Origin: Enhydrobacter aerosaccus
GTDB taxonomy: Bacteria; Pseudomonadota; Alphaproteobacteria; Reyranellales; Reyranellaceae
NCBI GenBank assembly: GCA_903832005.1
Contig: CAIKZO010000136.1
Location: 1-64,000, forward strand
DNA: 64,000 bases
Reading direction: 5' to 3'
A program made the position numbers and the translations under genes. Each line of letters starts with the position of its first letter. The first letter of the stretch is position 1. Positions 34,564 through 44,526 of this stretch are shown here, piece by piece. Under the pieces are notes generated by a model. It was given only the letters and a program-made list of their open reading frames with translations. It did no database searches and was not told the origin of the DNA.

Positions 34564-37368
34564 ATGCTGAGTTTGGGCGCGTTCGCTTTCGCGGCTCCCG
34601 GCATGCTGGCGCTGCTGCTCGTGCTGCCGGTCATCTATTGGCTGCTGCGCCTGATCCCGCCGCTGCCCAAGCTCGTGCGCTTTCCCGCGATCCGCCTGCT
34701 GATCGGGCTGGAGCCCAGCGAGCAGACGCCGGCCAAGATGCCGTGGTGGCTGTTGCTGCTGCGCATGCTGCTGGCCGCCGCGCTGATCCTTGCCGTCGCG
34801 CGGCCGCTCCTCAATCCGCAGGCCGACCTGCCGGGCAAGGGCCCTCTTCTGTTGGTGATCGATGACGGTTGGTCGTCGGCGCCCGGCTGGACGACGCGCA
34901 TCGCGCACGCCGAACGCCTGATCCAGCGTGCCGAGCGCGGCGGCCGTCTCGTGGCGTTGGTCGGCACCGCACCGCAGCCACTCGATGCGCCGGCGATGCG
35001 ACGTGGCGCACTGCGGCCCGAGGAAGCGCGCACCATCCTGCGCGCCTTCCGTCCCAAGCCCTGGCCGACCGATCGCGCCGCAGCCGCCGCCGACGTCGAC
35101 CAGATGCAGATCGATTCCGGCGCCTATGCCGTGTGGCTGAGCGACGGGCTACAGGACGCAGGCACCGACAAGCTCACCGAGCGGCTGCGCCGTTTCAGCG
35201 GCCTCGAGGTCGTGCTGCCGGATCAGGCCAGCACGCCCCTGCTGTTGCTGCCGCCGGTGGCCGAGGGCCGCGACCTCAAGGTGCGCGCCCTGCGCCCGGT
35301 CGCCGACGGGCCGCGCAAGACGGCGGTCCAGGCGTCCGACGACCAGGGCCACGTGGTGGCCCGCATCGAGATCGACTTCCCGGCCAACGAGCGCCGCGGC
35401 GAAGGCGTGCTGCCCACGCCGCCTGAACTGCGCAACCGCATGTCGCGTCTCGACATCGAGACCCAGGGCGGCGCCGGCAGCGCCGTGCTGCTCGACGAGC
35501 GCAATCGCCGCCGTCCGGTCTCGGTGCTGGGTGAGCGCGAGACCGCGGGCGGCCAGCCGTTGCTGCAGGAGGTCTACTTCCTCGAGAAGGCGCTCGATCC
35601 CTATGTCAGCCTGTCGATCGGCGACCGCGAGCAGGTGATGACGCGCAACACCGCGGTGTTGCTGATCCCCGACAGCGCCGCGCCCTCGACCGTCGACCGC
35701 GAGGAAATCGCCAAGTGGATCGAGAACGGCGGCGTGGCCGTGCGCTTCGCCGGCCCCAACCTTGCTGCCGGCGGCGACACGCTGGTGCCGACGCCGTTGC
35801 GCCTGGGCGATCGCTCGCTGGGCGGCGTGATGAGCTGGGGCCAGCCGGCAGCGCTGGCCGAGTTCCCGGTCAACAGCCCCTTCCTCGGCATTACCGTGCC
35901 GAAGGACATTCGTATCTCCCAGCAGGTGCTGGCCGAGCCGACACCGGACCTCGCCGACAAGACGTGGGCGCGCCTGGCCGACGGCACGCCGCTGGTGACC
36001 GGCGAGAAGCGCGGCAAGGGCTATCTCGTGTTGATTCACACCACCGCCAACACCAACTGGAGCAACCTCGCCCTGTCGGGACTGTTCGTCGACATGCTGC
36101 AGCGGCTGGTGCTGCTGTCGCGCGGCGTGGCAGGCGACGGCATCAACAAGGCGCTGAAGCCGTGGCGCACGCTCGACGGCTTTGGCCGCCTCGGGCCGCC
36201 GCCAGCCGGCGTGCAGATGCTGCAGCCCGACGCGCAGCAGACGTTTGTGCCCAAGCCCACGACACCGCCTGGCTTCTATGGCGACGAGAACGCCCAGGTT
36301 GCCTTCAACGTCGGCGACCATGTCGTGCCGCCCGCACCGCTGGTGCTGCCGTCGGGCGTGGCGACCGATCGGCTTTCCGAAGGCGGCGAAACCGATCTCG
36401 CACGCTGGTGCCTGCTGGCCGCAGCACTCCTGTTGCTGATCGATCTCCTGCTCTCGTTGTGGCTGCGCGGCCTGCTGCCACGCGCCGTGCGCCTGCGCCG
36501 CGCGGCGCCCGCGGCCGTTCTGCTACTTGCGGCGCTGGTTCTGACCGGCCCGCGCGCCGAGGCCCAGCAGCCGCAACAACCGCAGCAGCCAAGGTTGGTC
36601 GCGGCACCCGCGACGCCTCCGGCAGATGCAAAGACCGGCACACCGGCGCTCACCGAACAGGAAGCGCTCAAGGGCGCGCTCGACGTGCGCCTCGCCTACA
36701 TCGTCACCGGCGACAAGGATGTCGATGACGTGAGCAAGGCGGGCCTCGAGGGCCTGAGCGAGATCCTGCGCAACCGCACGTCCGTGGAGCCGGCCGACCC
36801 GGTCGGCCTCGACCTCGAGAAGGACGAGCCGCGGCTCTATCCGTTGATCTACTGGCCGATCACTTCGACCCAACCGACACTGTCGCCCAAGGCCGCGGCG
36901 GCGCTCGACCGCTACCTGCGCACCGGCGGCATCGTGTTCGTCGACACGCGCGACCAGCAGATGAGCTTCGACAAGCCGGCCAACGGCAACCCCGACCTCA
37001 AGCGCCTGCTGGCCGGCATCGAGACGCCGCCGCTGATCGCCATGCCGCCCGAGCACGTACTGACCAAGTCGTTCTACCTGCTGTCCGACATGCCGGGCCG
37101 CTGGCAGGGCGGCAAGCTCTGGATCGAAGCGGGCAGCGGCCGGGTCAACGACGGCGTTACCACCATCATCATCGGCTCCAACGACTATGCCGGTGCCTGG
37201 GCGATGGACGCGCGCGGCCGCGGTCTCAATCCGGTGACACCGGGCGGCGAGACGCAGCGTGAGTTGGCGTACCGCGTCGGCGTGAACCTCGTGATGCATG
37301 CGCTGACCGGCAACTACAAGGACGACCAGGTCCATATCCAGGACATCATGCAAAGGCTCAGGCGATGA
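34564..37368 (+). CDS. BatA-like N-terminus plus C-terminal DUF4159 membrane protein
   Basis: Encodes a large inner-membrane protein of 934 residues. Residues 1-80 match the aerotolerance-regulator N-terminal domain (PGMLALLLVLPVIYWLLRLI and a second helix LLLLRMLLAAALILAVARPL). A periplasmic region of about 520 residues follows. Two further helices lie near 612-662, and about 700-934 form the DUF4159 domain (VRLAYIVTGDKDVDDVSKAG, GGIVFVDTRD). In alphaproteobacteria this protein sits in the MoxR/DUF58 operon, as here. The 3' end overlaps the following gene by 4 bases. Exact role unknown; envelope integrity or assembly is suspected for the group. Confidence 0.88.
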   Translation: MLSLGAFAFAAPGMLALLLVLPVIYWLLRLIPPLPKLVRFPAIRLLIGLEPSEQTPAKMPWWLLLLRMLLAAALILAVARPLLNPQADLPGKGPLLLVIDDGWSSAPGWTTRIAHAERLIQRAERGGRLVALVGTAPQPLDAPAMRRGALRPEEARTILRAFRPKPWPTDRAAAAADVDQMQIDSGAYAVWLSDGLQDAGTDKLTERLRRFSGLEVVLPDQASTPLLLLPPVAEGRDLKVRALRPVADGPRKTAVQASDDQGHVVARIEIDFPANERRGEGVLPTPPELRNRMSRLDIETQGGAGSAVLLDERNRRRPVSVLGERETAGGQPLLQEVYFLEKALDPYVSLSIGDREQVMTRNTAVLLIPDSAAPSTVDREEIAKWIENGGVAVRFAGPNLAAGGDTLVPTPLRLGDRSLGGVMSWGQPAALAEFPVNSPFLGITVPKDIRISQQVLAEPTPDLADKTWARLADGTPLVTGEKRGKGYLVLIHTTANTNWSNLALSGLFVDMLQRLVLLSRGVAGDGINKALKPWRTLDGFGRLGPPPAGVQMLQPDAQQTFVPKPTTPPGFYGDENAQVAFNVGDHVVPPAPLVLPSGVATDRLSEGGETDLARWCLLAAALLLLIDLLLSLWLRGLLPRAVRLRRAAPAAVLLLAALVLTGPRAEAQQPQQPQQPRLVAAPATPPADAKTGTPALTEQEALKGALDVRLAYIVTGDKDVDDVSKAGLEGLSEILRNRTSVEPADPVGLDLEKDEPRLYPLIYWPITSTQPTLSPKAAAALDRYLRTGGIVFVDTRDQQMSFDKPANGNPDLKRLLAGIETPPLIAMPPEHVLTKSFYLLSDMPGRWQGGKLWIEAGSGRVNDGVTTIIIGSNDYAGAWAMDARGRGLNPVTPGGETQRELAYRVGVNLVMHALTGNYKDDQVHIQDIMQRLRR

Positions 37369-39464
37369 ACCCGACGTCGGCCGCCTCGATCGCCTTCGAT
37401 CCGCTGATCCCGTGGGAAGCGCTGGCCGTGATGGGCGCGGTCGGCCTCGTGCTGGTGCTGCTCGGCCTGCGGGCCGGCGCGCGCGGCACCTTGATGCGGC
37501 TCGGCGCCGTGGTCGTCGTGCTGGCAGCCTTGGCCAAACCCGAGTTGATTGAAGAAAAGCGCAAGCCGATTGCGGATGTCGCCCTGATCATGGTCGACGA
37601 CAGCGATTCGATGGCGATCGGCGAGCGGCGCCAGCAGGTCCAGGCGGCGCGCGAGATGCTGAAGCGCAAGTTCGGCCAGCAGGAAGGGCTCGAGATCCGC
37701 GAGGCCGTACTGCCACCGTCGCACATCGCACTGGGCAGCGAGCGGCCGGGCGGAACGCGCCTGATCGAGGCGATGCGCTCGGCGCTGGTCGACGTGCCGC
37801 CGGAGCGGCTGGCCGGTGTCGTGCTGCTGACCGACGGCCAGGTGCATGACGTGCCGGCCAACCTGCCGCCCGAGCTGGGCGGCGCGCCGCTGCATGCGCT
37901 GATCGCCGGCAAGAAGAACGAGCGCGACCGGCTGATCGTGATCGAGCAGTCGCCGCGCTTCGGCGTGGTCGGCCGCGACGTCACGGCCAAGTTCCGGATC
38001 GAGGATCCGAGCGGCGGCACGGCGCCGGTAACCATCACCGTGGGCGGCGAGATCGTGAAGCGCATGGACGTGCCGGTCGGCAAGTCCGTCGAAGTGCCGA
38101 TCACGGTGGCCAATCCCGGACCCAACGTCGTCGAACTGGAAGTTGCGCCCGGCCAGAACGAGCTGACGCTCGACAACAACCGGGCGCTGTTCACCATCTC
38201 CGGCGTGCGCGATCGGCTGCGCGTGCTGCTGGTGTCGGGCGAGCCCTACCAGGGCGAGCGCGCGTGGCGAAACCTGCTGAAGAGCGATCCCGCGGTCGAC
38301 CTGGTGCACTTCACCATCCTGCGCACGCCGCAGAAAGACGACTTCACGCCGGTGCGCGAACTGTCGCTGATCGTCTTCCCGATGCGCGAGCTGTTCGAGC
38401 AGAAGCTGAAGGAGTTCGACCTGATCATCTTCGACCGCTACGAGTCGGGGAACCTGATCACGCGCGATTACTTCCGCAACATCGCCGAATACGTGAAGAG
38501 CGGCGGCGCGCTGCTGGTCTCGGTCGGACCGGTATTCGCCACACAGCGCTCGCTCTACCGCACGCCGCTCGGCGCCATCCTGCCGGCCGCGCCCTTGGGC
38601 GACGTGCTGGAGACAGGGTTCAAGCCCAAGGTCACCGACATCGGCCAGCGCCATCCGGTGACCGCGAACCTGCCGCAGGAAGGCCAGCCCGGGAAAGAAC
38701 CGGAGTGGGGCCGCTGGTTCCGGCTGGTGACCTCGAAGACCGAGCATGGCAATGCCGTGCTGTCGGGCGCTGAAGATCGCCCGCTGGTCGTGCTCGACCG
38801 GGTCGGCAAGGGCCGCGTCGCCGAGTTCCTGTCCGACCAGCTCTGGCTCTGGAACCGCGGCATCGACGGCGGCGGACCGCAGCCCGAACTGGTGCGCCGT
38901 GTCGCCCACTGGCTGATGAAGGAGCCCGACCTCGAGGAAGAGGCGCTGCGCGCCACCGCCGTGGGCGGCCGCATCGAGCTGACGCGCCGCACCTTGGCGA
39001 CCACCTTCCCCAAGGTGACCATGACCTCGCCCGGCACACCGCCGAGTGGGGGCGCCACGCGCGTCCTCGACCTGCAGCAGACGGCGCCCGGCCTCGGCCA
39101 TGCGGTGATCGACGTCGACAAGCCCGGCCTCTACCGCTTCGACGACGGGACGCTCCGCACCGTCGCGGCGGTCGGCAATCCCGATCCACTGGAATTCTCC
39201 GACGTGCGCGCGACCGACGCGAAGCTCAAGCCCCTGGTCGAGGCATCGGCCGGTTCGCTGATGTGGCTCTCCGACCAGACCGACCCCGACATCCGCGCCG
39301 TGCGGCCCGGTCGCTCCGCCGGCGGCTCGGACTGGCTGGGCCTACGCCGCAACGAGGGCTACACAATTGCTGGCATCAACCAGACGCCGCTGCTGCCCGG
39401 CATCCTGGTGGCGCTCGCTTTTCTGATGGCGATCGCCGCCGCCTGGTGGCGCGAAGGCCGCTAG
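37365..39464 (+). CDS. Membrane protein with VWA-like and amidotransferase-like regions
   Basis: Encodes 699 residues. Two N-terminal helices (about 18-35 and 42-57) precede a VWA-like domain with a MIDAS-type D78-x-S80-x-S82 (MVDDSDSM) and VVLLTDGQVHD near 150-160. A beta-rich region and a second alpha/beta domain (LRVLLVSGEPYQGERAWRNL, LLVSVGPVF) resemble the class I amidotransferase-like fold seen in such operon members. The anchor is at about 672-690. It ends the MoxR operon and overlaps the GFA gene (convergent) by 4 bases. Confidence 0.82.
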   Translation: MNPTSAASIAFDPLIPWEALAVMGAVGLVLVLLGLRAGARGTLMRLGAVVVVLAALAKPELIEEKRKPIADVALIMVDDSDSMAIGERRQQVQAAREMLKRKFGQQEGLEIREAVLPPSHIALGSERPGGTRLIEAMRSALVDVPPERLAGVVLLTDGQVHDVPANLPPELGGAPLHALIAGKKNERDRLIVIEQSPRFGVVGRDVTAKFRIEDPSGGTAPVTITVGGEIVKRMDVPVGKSVEVPITVANPGPNVVELEVAPGQNELTLDNNRALFTISGVRDRLRVLLVSGEPYQGERAWRNLLKSDPAVDLVHFTILRTPQKDDFTPVRELSLIVFPMRELFEQKLKEFDLIIFDRYESGNLITRDYFRNIAEYVKSGGALLVSVGPVFATQRSLYRTPLGAILPAAPLGDVLETGFKPKVTDIGQRHPVTANLPQEGQPGKEPEWGRWFRLVTSKTEHGNAVLSGAEDRPLVVLDRVGKGRVAEFLSDQLWLWNRGIDGGGPQPELVRRVAHWLMKEPDLEEEALRATAVGGRIELTRRTLATTFPKVTMTSPGTPPSGGATRVLDLQQTAPGLGHAVIDVDKPGLYRFDDGTLRTVAAVGNPDPLEFSDVRATDAKLKPLVEASAGSLMWLSDQTDPDIRAVRPGRSAGGSDWLGLRRNEGYTIAGINQTPLLPGILVALAFLMAIAAAWWREGR

Positions 39465-39880
39465 AACGGGTTCTCGCGATGACGCGGAATGGTTTCCGGG
39501 AACGGCAGCCACTCGTGCTTCGACTCCGTCCAGACCGTGCGAGCAGGTGAGGGGAACGATGGATCGGCGAAGCAGCCGACCGCGACGCTGATCGTGTCGG
39601 ATACGCCCTCGGTCTCCCAAAAAACGTTCGAGCCGCAAGATGGGCAGAAGTGAAAGGCCAGCCAATTGCCGCTGTCGCCCTGACGGCGGAAGGACCGATG
39701 CTCGCCGATCGTCGAGACAAGCTGGCCCCTGGCGAAGAACGACGTGGAGCCGAAGACCGCGCCGGTCCGGCGCTGGCAGGCCTGGCAATGGCAGGAAGAG
39801 ACGAGCTTCGGATCGCCCGAAAGGCTGAGCCGGAACTGGCCGCAGTGGCAGGACGCTTCGCGTTCGATGGGCTGGGTCAT
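39461..39880 (-). CDS. GFA family (glutathione-dependent formaldehyde-activating-like) protein
   Basis: Encodes 139 residues with Zn-binding cysteines in SCHCGQFRL, SSCHCQACQRRTG and FCPSCGS, the pattern of the Mss4-like/GFA family. Members named for formaldehyde detoxification often act on other substrates; no formaldehyde genes are adjacent. Convergent with the MoxR operon, with a 4-base overlap of stops. Confidence 0.9.
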   Translation of the reverse strand: MTQPIEREASCHCGQFRLSLSGDPKLVSSCHCQACQRRTGAVFGSTSFFARGQLVSTIGEHRSFRRQGDSGNWLAFHFCPSCGSNVFWETEGVSDTISVAVGCFADPSFPSPARTVWTESKHEWLPFPETIPRHRENPF

Positions 39881-39973
39881 GGGCCGATTATCCCGTCAAA
39901 TGGCCACTTACCAACCGGAAACTTGATGAGTTACTCCAAGTAACCATCTATGCGGCCAGACAGGAGTAACCCC

Positions 39974-40690
39974 ATGATCGAACTCAGACCCTTCGAGAAA
40001 CTCGGCAAGTCGGACCACGGCTGGCTCAAGGCCAACTTCCATTTCAGCTTCGCCGATTACCGTAACAACGACCGCGTGCACTGGGGTGCGCTGCGCGTGT
40101 GGAACAACGACCGCATCGCGCCGCAGTCGGGCTTTCCGCCGCATCCCCATCGCGACATGGAGATCGTGACCTACGTCATCAAGGGCGCGATCACCCACAA
40201 GGATCATCTCGGCAACGAGGGCCGCACCGAAGCGGGCCAGATCCAGGTGATGAGCGCGGGCATGGGCATCCAGCACGCCGAGTACAACATGGAAGACGCC
40301 GAGACCGAGCTCTTCCAGATCTGGATCCTTCCGAACAAGGAAGGCGTGCCGGCACGCTGGGAGACCGTCGAGTTTCCGGCCGAAGGCCGCGACGGCAAGC
40401 TCGTGCCGCTGGCGTCGGGACGCGGCCATGACGGCGCGATCCCGCTCTATGCAGACGGCGCGCTCTATGCCGGCAAGCTGAAGGCGGGCGAGACGCTGGT
40501 GCAGAAGCTCGACGGCAAGCCCGCCTATCTCGTGCCCGCCAAGGGCAAGATCGAGGTGCGCGGCAGCGACGGCAAGCTCGTGGCCGCCAACGCCCGCGAT
40601 GGCGTGGCGATCGTCGACCAGGACGAGGTAACCCTCACCGCCGTCGAGGATTCGGAGATCGTGCTGGTCGAGACCGACAAGCTCAACTGA
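39974..40690 (+). CDS. Pirin family protein
   Basis: A bicupin of 238 residues from the ATG at 39974, which has a CAGGAG site. The metal ligands of the N-terminal cupin are visible: His57, His59 (HPHRDMEIV), His101 and Glu103 (GIQHAEYN). YhhW-type pirins have quercetin dioxygenase activity in vitro; the physiological role is unclear. A start at 39950 would add eight residues without a site. Confidence 0.93.
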   Translation: MIELRPFEKLGKSDHGWLKANFHFSFADYRNNDRVHWGALRVWNNDRIAPQSGFPPHPHRDMEIVTYVIKGAITHKDHLGNEGRTEAGQIQVMSAGMGIQHAEYNMEDAETELFQIWILPNKEGVPARWETVEFPAEGRDGKLVPLASGRGHDGAIPLYADGALYAGKLKAGETLVQKLDGKPAYLVPAKGKIEVRGSDGKLVAANARDGVAIVDQDEVTLTAVEDSEIVLVETDKLN

Positions 40691-40700
40691 GCGGGTCTGG

Positions 40701-41444
40701 CTAGAAACTGAACTCGTTGAACCCGGTCAGAAACTCCTGCGTGCGTTTCTCGGCCGGGTTCTTCAGCACCTGGTCCGGCGTTCCTTGTTCGAGGATCCGG
40801 CCGTCATGCAGGAAAATCACCCTCGACGCGAAGTGATAGGCAAAGCCCAGCTCGTGGGTGACCAGCACCATGGTCATCTTCCGGGCGGCAAGCGCATTGA
40901 TCACCTTCAGCACTTCCCCCACCAGCTCCGGATCGAGCGATGACGTCGGCTCGTCGAGCAGGAGCACCCTGGGCTCCATCGCCAGCGCGCGGGCAATGGC
41001 GACGCGCTGCTGTTGTCCACCCGACAGGTTGATCGGGTAGGACTCGGACTTCGACAGCATGTCGACGCGTCCGAGCTGCTCGGACGCAATCGCGCGGGCC
41101 TGGGCCTTCGTCATCCCTTTGACGCTGACCAGAGCCTCCATGACGTTGCCCATCGCCGTCATGTGCGGAAAAAGATTGAGACTCTGGAAGACCATGCCGA
41201 CGTTGATGCGTAGCCGGCAGAGCTCCGCCTGCGATGTGCCGACCGGCGCACCGTCGAAATACACCCGGCCGCTGCTCGGCATCTCCATGAAATTCAGGCA
41301 GCGCAGGAAGGTGCTCTTGCCCGATCCCGACTTGCCCAGGATGGCGATGCGCTCGCCCTCTTGCACGTCGAGATCGACACCTTTCAGCACCTCGAGCGTG
41401 CCGAAGGTCTTGTGCAGCTTCTCCGCGCGGACGACCACTCCCAT
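40701..41444 (-). CDS. Polar amino acid ABC transporter ATP-binding protein
   Basis: Encodes 247 residues of the GlnQ/HisP type. Walker A GKSGSGKST, signature LSGGQQQRVAIARAL, Walker B VLLLDEPTSSLD and an early LHKTFGTLEVLKGVDLDV. It is last in a four-gene importer unit (receptor, two permeases, ATPase) on the minus strand, 10 bases after the second permease. The ligand is probably an amino acid or an amino-acid-like compound. Confidence 0.95.
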   Translation of the reverse strand: MGVVVRAEKLHKTFGTLEVLKGVDLDVQEGERIAILGKSGSGKSTFLRCLNFMEMPSSGRVYFDGAPVGTSQAELCRLRINVGMVFQSLNLFPHMTAMGNVMEALVSVKGMTKAQARAIASEQLGRVDMLSKSESYPINLSGGQQQRVAIARALAMEPRVLLLDEPTSSLDPELVGEVLKVINALAARKMTMVLVTHELGFAYHFASRVIFLHDGRILEQGTPDQVLKNPAEKRTQEFLTGFNEFSF

Positions 41445-41454
41445 CGATTTTCCT

Positions 41455-42129
41455 TCAGGCCGACCGGCGCTGCCGCGCCTCCAGCCAATAACTGAGCAGG
41501 GTGACGGGATAGATCGTCACGAAATAGATCAGAGCCACTACCGTGAACACTTCCAGCGGCCGATAGGTGTTGGAGGTCATGATGCGCGCCTCGTACATCA
41601 ACTCCGGCAGGGTCACGACGGACGCGATCGCCGTCATCTTGCCGAGTTCGATTGCCCGGTTGGTGAAGGCCGGCAGCATGCGGCTGACCGCCTGCGGCAG
41701 GATGATCCGGCGCAGCAGCGTCGTTTCCGGCATGCCGAGCGCCCGCCCCGCTTCGTATTGGCCGCGTCCTGTCGCCTGGAGACCGGCGCGAAAGGTCTCG
41801 GCGCAATAGGCCGAGGTATTGAGGCAGAGTCCGGCCGACGCCGCGACGAAGGTCGGCACCTGCCATCCGGTCAGGGTCGGGAAGGCGTAGTAGAACCACA
41901 GCAGCTGGACCAACATCGGCGTATTGCGGAAGACCTCCACGTAAGCCGTGGCCGGCAGGTGCAGGAGCCGCCGGCTCGATCCGCGCGCCAGGCCGAGCGG
42001 CAGCCCGACTGCCATGCCGAAAGCGAACGCGACGATCCAGAGCAGGACGGTGTAGCGCACGCCCACCAGCAGCAGATCGATGTTCGAGAAGACGTCGGAG
42101 AAGTCGAAGGTATAGGACACCGGGCTCAC
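41455..42129 (-). CDS. Polar amino acid ABC transporter permease
   Basis: Encodes 224 residues with about five helices and the HisM/GlnP-type loop ALGMPETTLLRRIILPQAVS. It overlaps the other permease gene by 4 bases (ATGA) and is likely to form a heterodimer with it. Typical length and full set of family motifs (YVEVFRNTPMLVQLLWFYYA). Confidence 0.95.
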   Translation of the reverse strand: MSPVSYTFDFSDVFSNIDLLLVGVRYTVLLWIVAFAFGMAVGLPLGLARGSSRRLLHLPATAYVEVFRNTPMLVQLLWFYYAFPTLTGWQVPTFVAASAGLCLNTSAYCAETFRAGLQATGRGQYEAGRALGMPETTLLRRIILPQAVSRMLPAFTNRAIELGKMTAIASVVTLPELMYEARIMTSNTYRPLEVFTVVALIYFVTIYPVTLLSYWLEARQRRSA

Positions 42130-42794
42130 GCTCCCCGTCGCTTCAGCACGCGCTCGAACGATTGGGCGGCGAGGCTGGCGCCGAACAGGACGACGAAATA
42201 GATCGCGGCCACCGCGCTATAGACCTCGAGCGGCCGGTAGGACTTGCTGATCGTCGACATCGCCTCATAGAGCAGGTCGGCATAGGCCACGGTCGCGGCG
42301 AGCGCTGTAGTCTTCACCACTTCGAACGAGCGCTCGATCATCGGCGGGATCATGCGGCGCAGCGCCTGGGGAAAGATGATGCGGTGCATCAACGTCACCC
42401 GCCCCATGCCGACCGCGCGACCGGCCTCCCATTGGCCCCGCTCGATCGAACCGATGCCGCCGCGATAGACTTCGGCGAAGAAGGCGCCGGACTGGATCGA
42501 GAAGGCGATCCACGCCGCCACGAAGGACGACAGGCTGACCCCGATCAGCACCGGCAGCGCATAGAAGATCCAGAACAGCTGGACGAGTGCCGGCGTGTTG
42601 CGGAAGAACTCGATGACCCCGACCGCCGGCCAAGCCAGCAGCCGGCGTCCCGAGAGCCTCATCCCGGCCAGTACCATGCCGACGACGGCGCCGGTCGCGA
42701 TCGACGCCGTCGATAGAAGGAGCGTGTTGCCGAGCCCCGCCAGCAGGGCATCCCAGTTACGCGAGACGACCGAGAAGTCCCACTGATAGGCCAC
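42126..42794 (-). CDS. Polar amino acid ABC transporter permease
   Basis: Encodes 222 residues with five helices, VIEFFRNTPALVQLFWIFYA and the loop AVGMGRVTLMHRIIFPQALR. Paralogous to the next permease. It starts 4 bases after the receptor stop. Together they form the membrane part of one importer. Confidence 0.95.
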   Translation of the reverse strand: MAYQWDFSVVSRNWDALLAGLGNTLLLSTASIATGAVVGMVLAGMRLSGRRLLAWPAVGVIEFFRNTPALVQLFWIFYALPVLIGVSLSSFVAAWIAFSIQSGAFFAEVYRGGIGSIERGQWEAGRAVGMGRVTLMHRIIFPQALRRMIPPMIERSFEVVKTTALAATVAYADLLYEAMSTISKSYRPLEVYSAVAAIYFVVLFGASLAAQSFERVLKRRGA

Positions 42795-42798
42795 GGCG

Positions 42799-43674
42799 TT
42801 ACGCTTTGTCCCAAAGCTCCCGCATGATCGCCGGCGCGGTCTTCGGATCGATGCCGCGTGTTGCCAGGTGATCCTCGTAGATCTTCTGGGTGCGGCGGGT
42901 GATGTAATAATAATCGATCGTCAGGCCGACCCAGTCGCGCCAGGTCTTGTCGGCCTCGCGGCGCACACCGACGCTGGTCGTGGTCGGACGGAACGGCTGC
43001 GGCAGCACGACCTTGCCCTTCTTGACCTTCGCTTGCTGTATGACGAGCGCGGGATGGAAGAACGAGATGGCGTCGACGCGACCGGCCTGGAAGGCTGCCG
43101 TCGTCTCGTCGTTGGTCGGGAAGCGCTCGACCTTGCCTTGGGTCAGCAGCGCCGTCATGGCCGTGTCGCCGCTCGAGCCGAGCGTCGTCCCGACCGTGAG
43201 CCCGGGCTTGTTGATGTCGTCCCAGAGTTTGACCTCGAGGCCGTCGCGCACCAGCAGGCCGAGCGCATAGTAGAACATCGGCTGCACGGGGAAATCGAGC
43301 GCCATCGCGCGCTGCGGCGTGGCATCGAGCACGAACATCAGGTCGAACTGGTTGGCCTGAAGGCCTGCGACCGCATTGCCCCAGCTCGTCTCGACCGCCA
43401 CCGGCGTGATGCCCAGTTCCTTGGCCATGGCGACACCCACGCCCCAACCGATGCCGGACCATTCGCCCGAGCGCTGGTCCTTGGAGAACCACGGCTCGCT
43501 GGGCGCGACACCGATGCGGAGCTGCTTACGTTCCGCGATCTGCTGCCAGGTCGAAGCGGCCGCCGGCTGGGCAGACGCGGTCCGTGTCGTGGCGCCGACC
43601 GCGACGGCCAGGGCGCCGGCGCCCAGCAGTCCCGCCGTCAGGGCCTTGCGGCGATCGATGTCGATGTCGTCCAT
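42799..43674 (-). CDS. Polar amino acid ABC transporter receptor
   Basis: Encodes 291 residues from the ATG at 43674 (GAGGAGAG site 6-7 bases upstream); a start at 43698 would add eight residues. It has a twin-arginine-like signal (DRRKALTAGLLGAGALAVAV), then the SBP_bac_3 fold with GVAPSEPWFSKDQRSGEWSG and DLMFVLDATPQRAMALDFPV. The tail reads TIDYYYITRRTQKIYEDHLA, which is unlike glutamine receptors. First gene of the importer. Confidence 0.93.
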   Translation of the reverse strand: MDDIDIDRRKALTAGLLGAGALAVAVGATTRTASAQPAAASTWQQIAERKQLRIGVAPSEPWFSKDQRSGEWSGIGWGVGVAMAKELGITPVAVETSWGNAVAGLQANQFDLMFVLDATPQRAMALDFPVQPMFYYALGLLVRDGLEVKLWDDINKPGLTVGTTLGSSGDTAMTALLTQGKVERFPTNDETTAAFQAGRVDAISFFHPALVIQQAKVKKGKVVLPQPFRPTTTSVGVRREADKTWRDWVGLTIDYYYITRRTQKIYEDHLATRGIDPKTAPAIMRELWDKA

Positions 43675-43698
43675 ACGCACTCTCCTCGGTTCAGTCAT

Positions 43699-44526
43699 TC
43701 ATTGCAGCTCGATCGACACCGGGACGTGATCCGACGCCACGCAGTCCGCATCGACGCGGTAGGCTTTCAGGCGCCGGGCAATGCCGGGCGAGAGGAAGAA
43801 ATAGTCCAGGCGCCGACGGTCGCTCGGCATGATGAAAGTAGGCGCCTGCGGGTCCTCCCCGAGCATCTCCGAGGCGTCCGCCCAATGGCTAGTAAACGCG
43901 CGATGCTCGTCCGACTCCGGCAGCAGATTGAGATCGCCGCACACCACGAACTCCTCGGGCCAGATCGGCTGCGGTTCGCCATTGTCCCAACCGGGTTCGG
44001 CGAAATGGACTCCCGTCCAGGTCGGACCGCGTCCATGGTCGCCCACGATCTCGACGATGCGCTCGATCTGCGGCGCCCGCGTTTCGCTGCCGAGATGGCA
44101 GAGATGGGTCGTGTAGAGGCGGAGCGGACCGCCGGGACAGTCGATCACGGCCTCGAGCAGGACGCGTTCCTGGGAGAAGGTCGTCGTCGACTGCCGCGGC
44201 AAAAGGTAGGTCCGCGTATCGAGGATCGGAAAGCGCGACAGGATCATCTCGCCATGCTGGCGGCGAAAGCCGGGCGCATGGCCTTGATGCCCAGCCGGCG
44301 GAGTCCAGTGCACGTTCAGGCCCGGCGCGAACACAGACCAGAACCCTGGAAAAGCCTGCGCAATCGTCTCCGGTTGATCGACGTCGCTATCGCGCCGCCA
44401 GCCCTTCTCGACTTCCTGCAGGCAGGCGATATCGGCACCACGCAGGGCGTCGATGACGCGGCCCAGATCGGCACGGCCGTCGCGCCCCACCCCGAACTGG
44501 ATATTGAACGTCACGATCTTGGTCAT
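43699..44526 (-). CDS. Endonuclease/exonuclease/phosphatase family protein
   Basis: Encodes 275 residues of the EEP (DNase I-like) superfamily. The metal- and phosphate-site motifs are visible: TFNIQFG, ACLQEVE, CGDLNLLPE, RRLDYFF and ASDHVPV. It is a soluble enzyme without a signal, so a sphingomyelinase-like secreted role is unlikely. The ATG at 44526 has a GGGGGAG site. It ends 24 bases before the ABC receptor start. Confidence 0.9.
   Translation of the reverse strand: MTKIVTFNIQFGVGRDGRADLGRVIDALRGADIACLQEVEKGWRRDSDVDQPETIAQAFPGFWSVFAPGLNVHWTPPAGHQGHAPGFRRQHGEMILSRFPILDTRTYLLPRQSTTTFSQERVLLEAVIDCPGGPLRLYTTHLCHLGSETRAPQIERIVEIVGDHGRGPTWTGVHFAEPGWDNGEPQPIWPEEFVVCGDLNLLPESDEHRAFTSHWADASEMLGEDPQAPTFIMPSDRRRLDYFFLSPGIARRLKAYRVDADCVASDHVPVSIELQ

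Noticed and set aside
40674-40696. Short inverted repeat GCTCA-AC-TGAGC spanning the pirin stop codon
   Set aside because: Only 5-base arms; expected by chance in a GC-rich window, unlike the 19- and 23-base arms at 46 kb.
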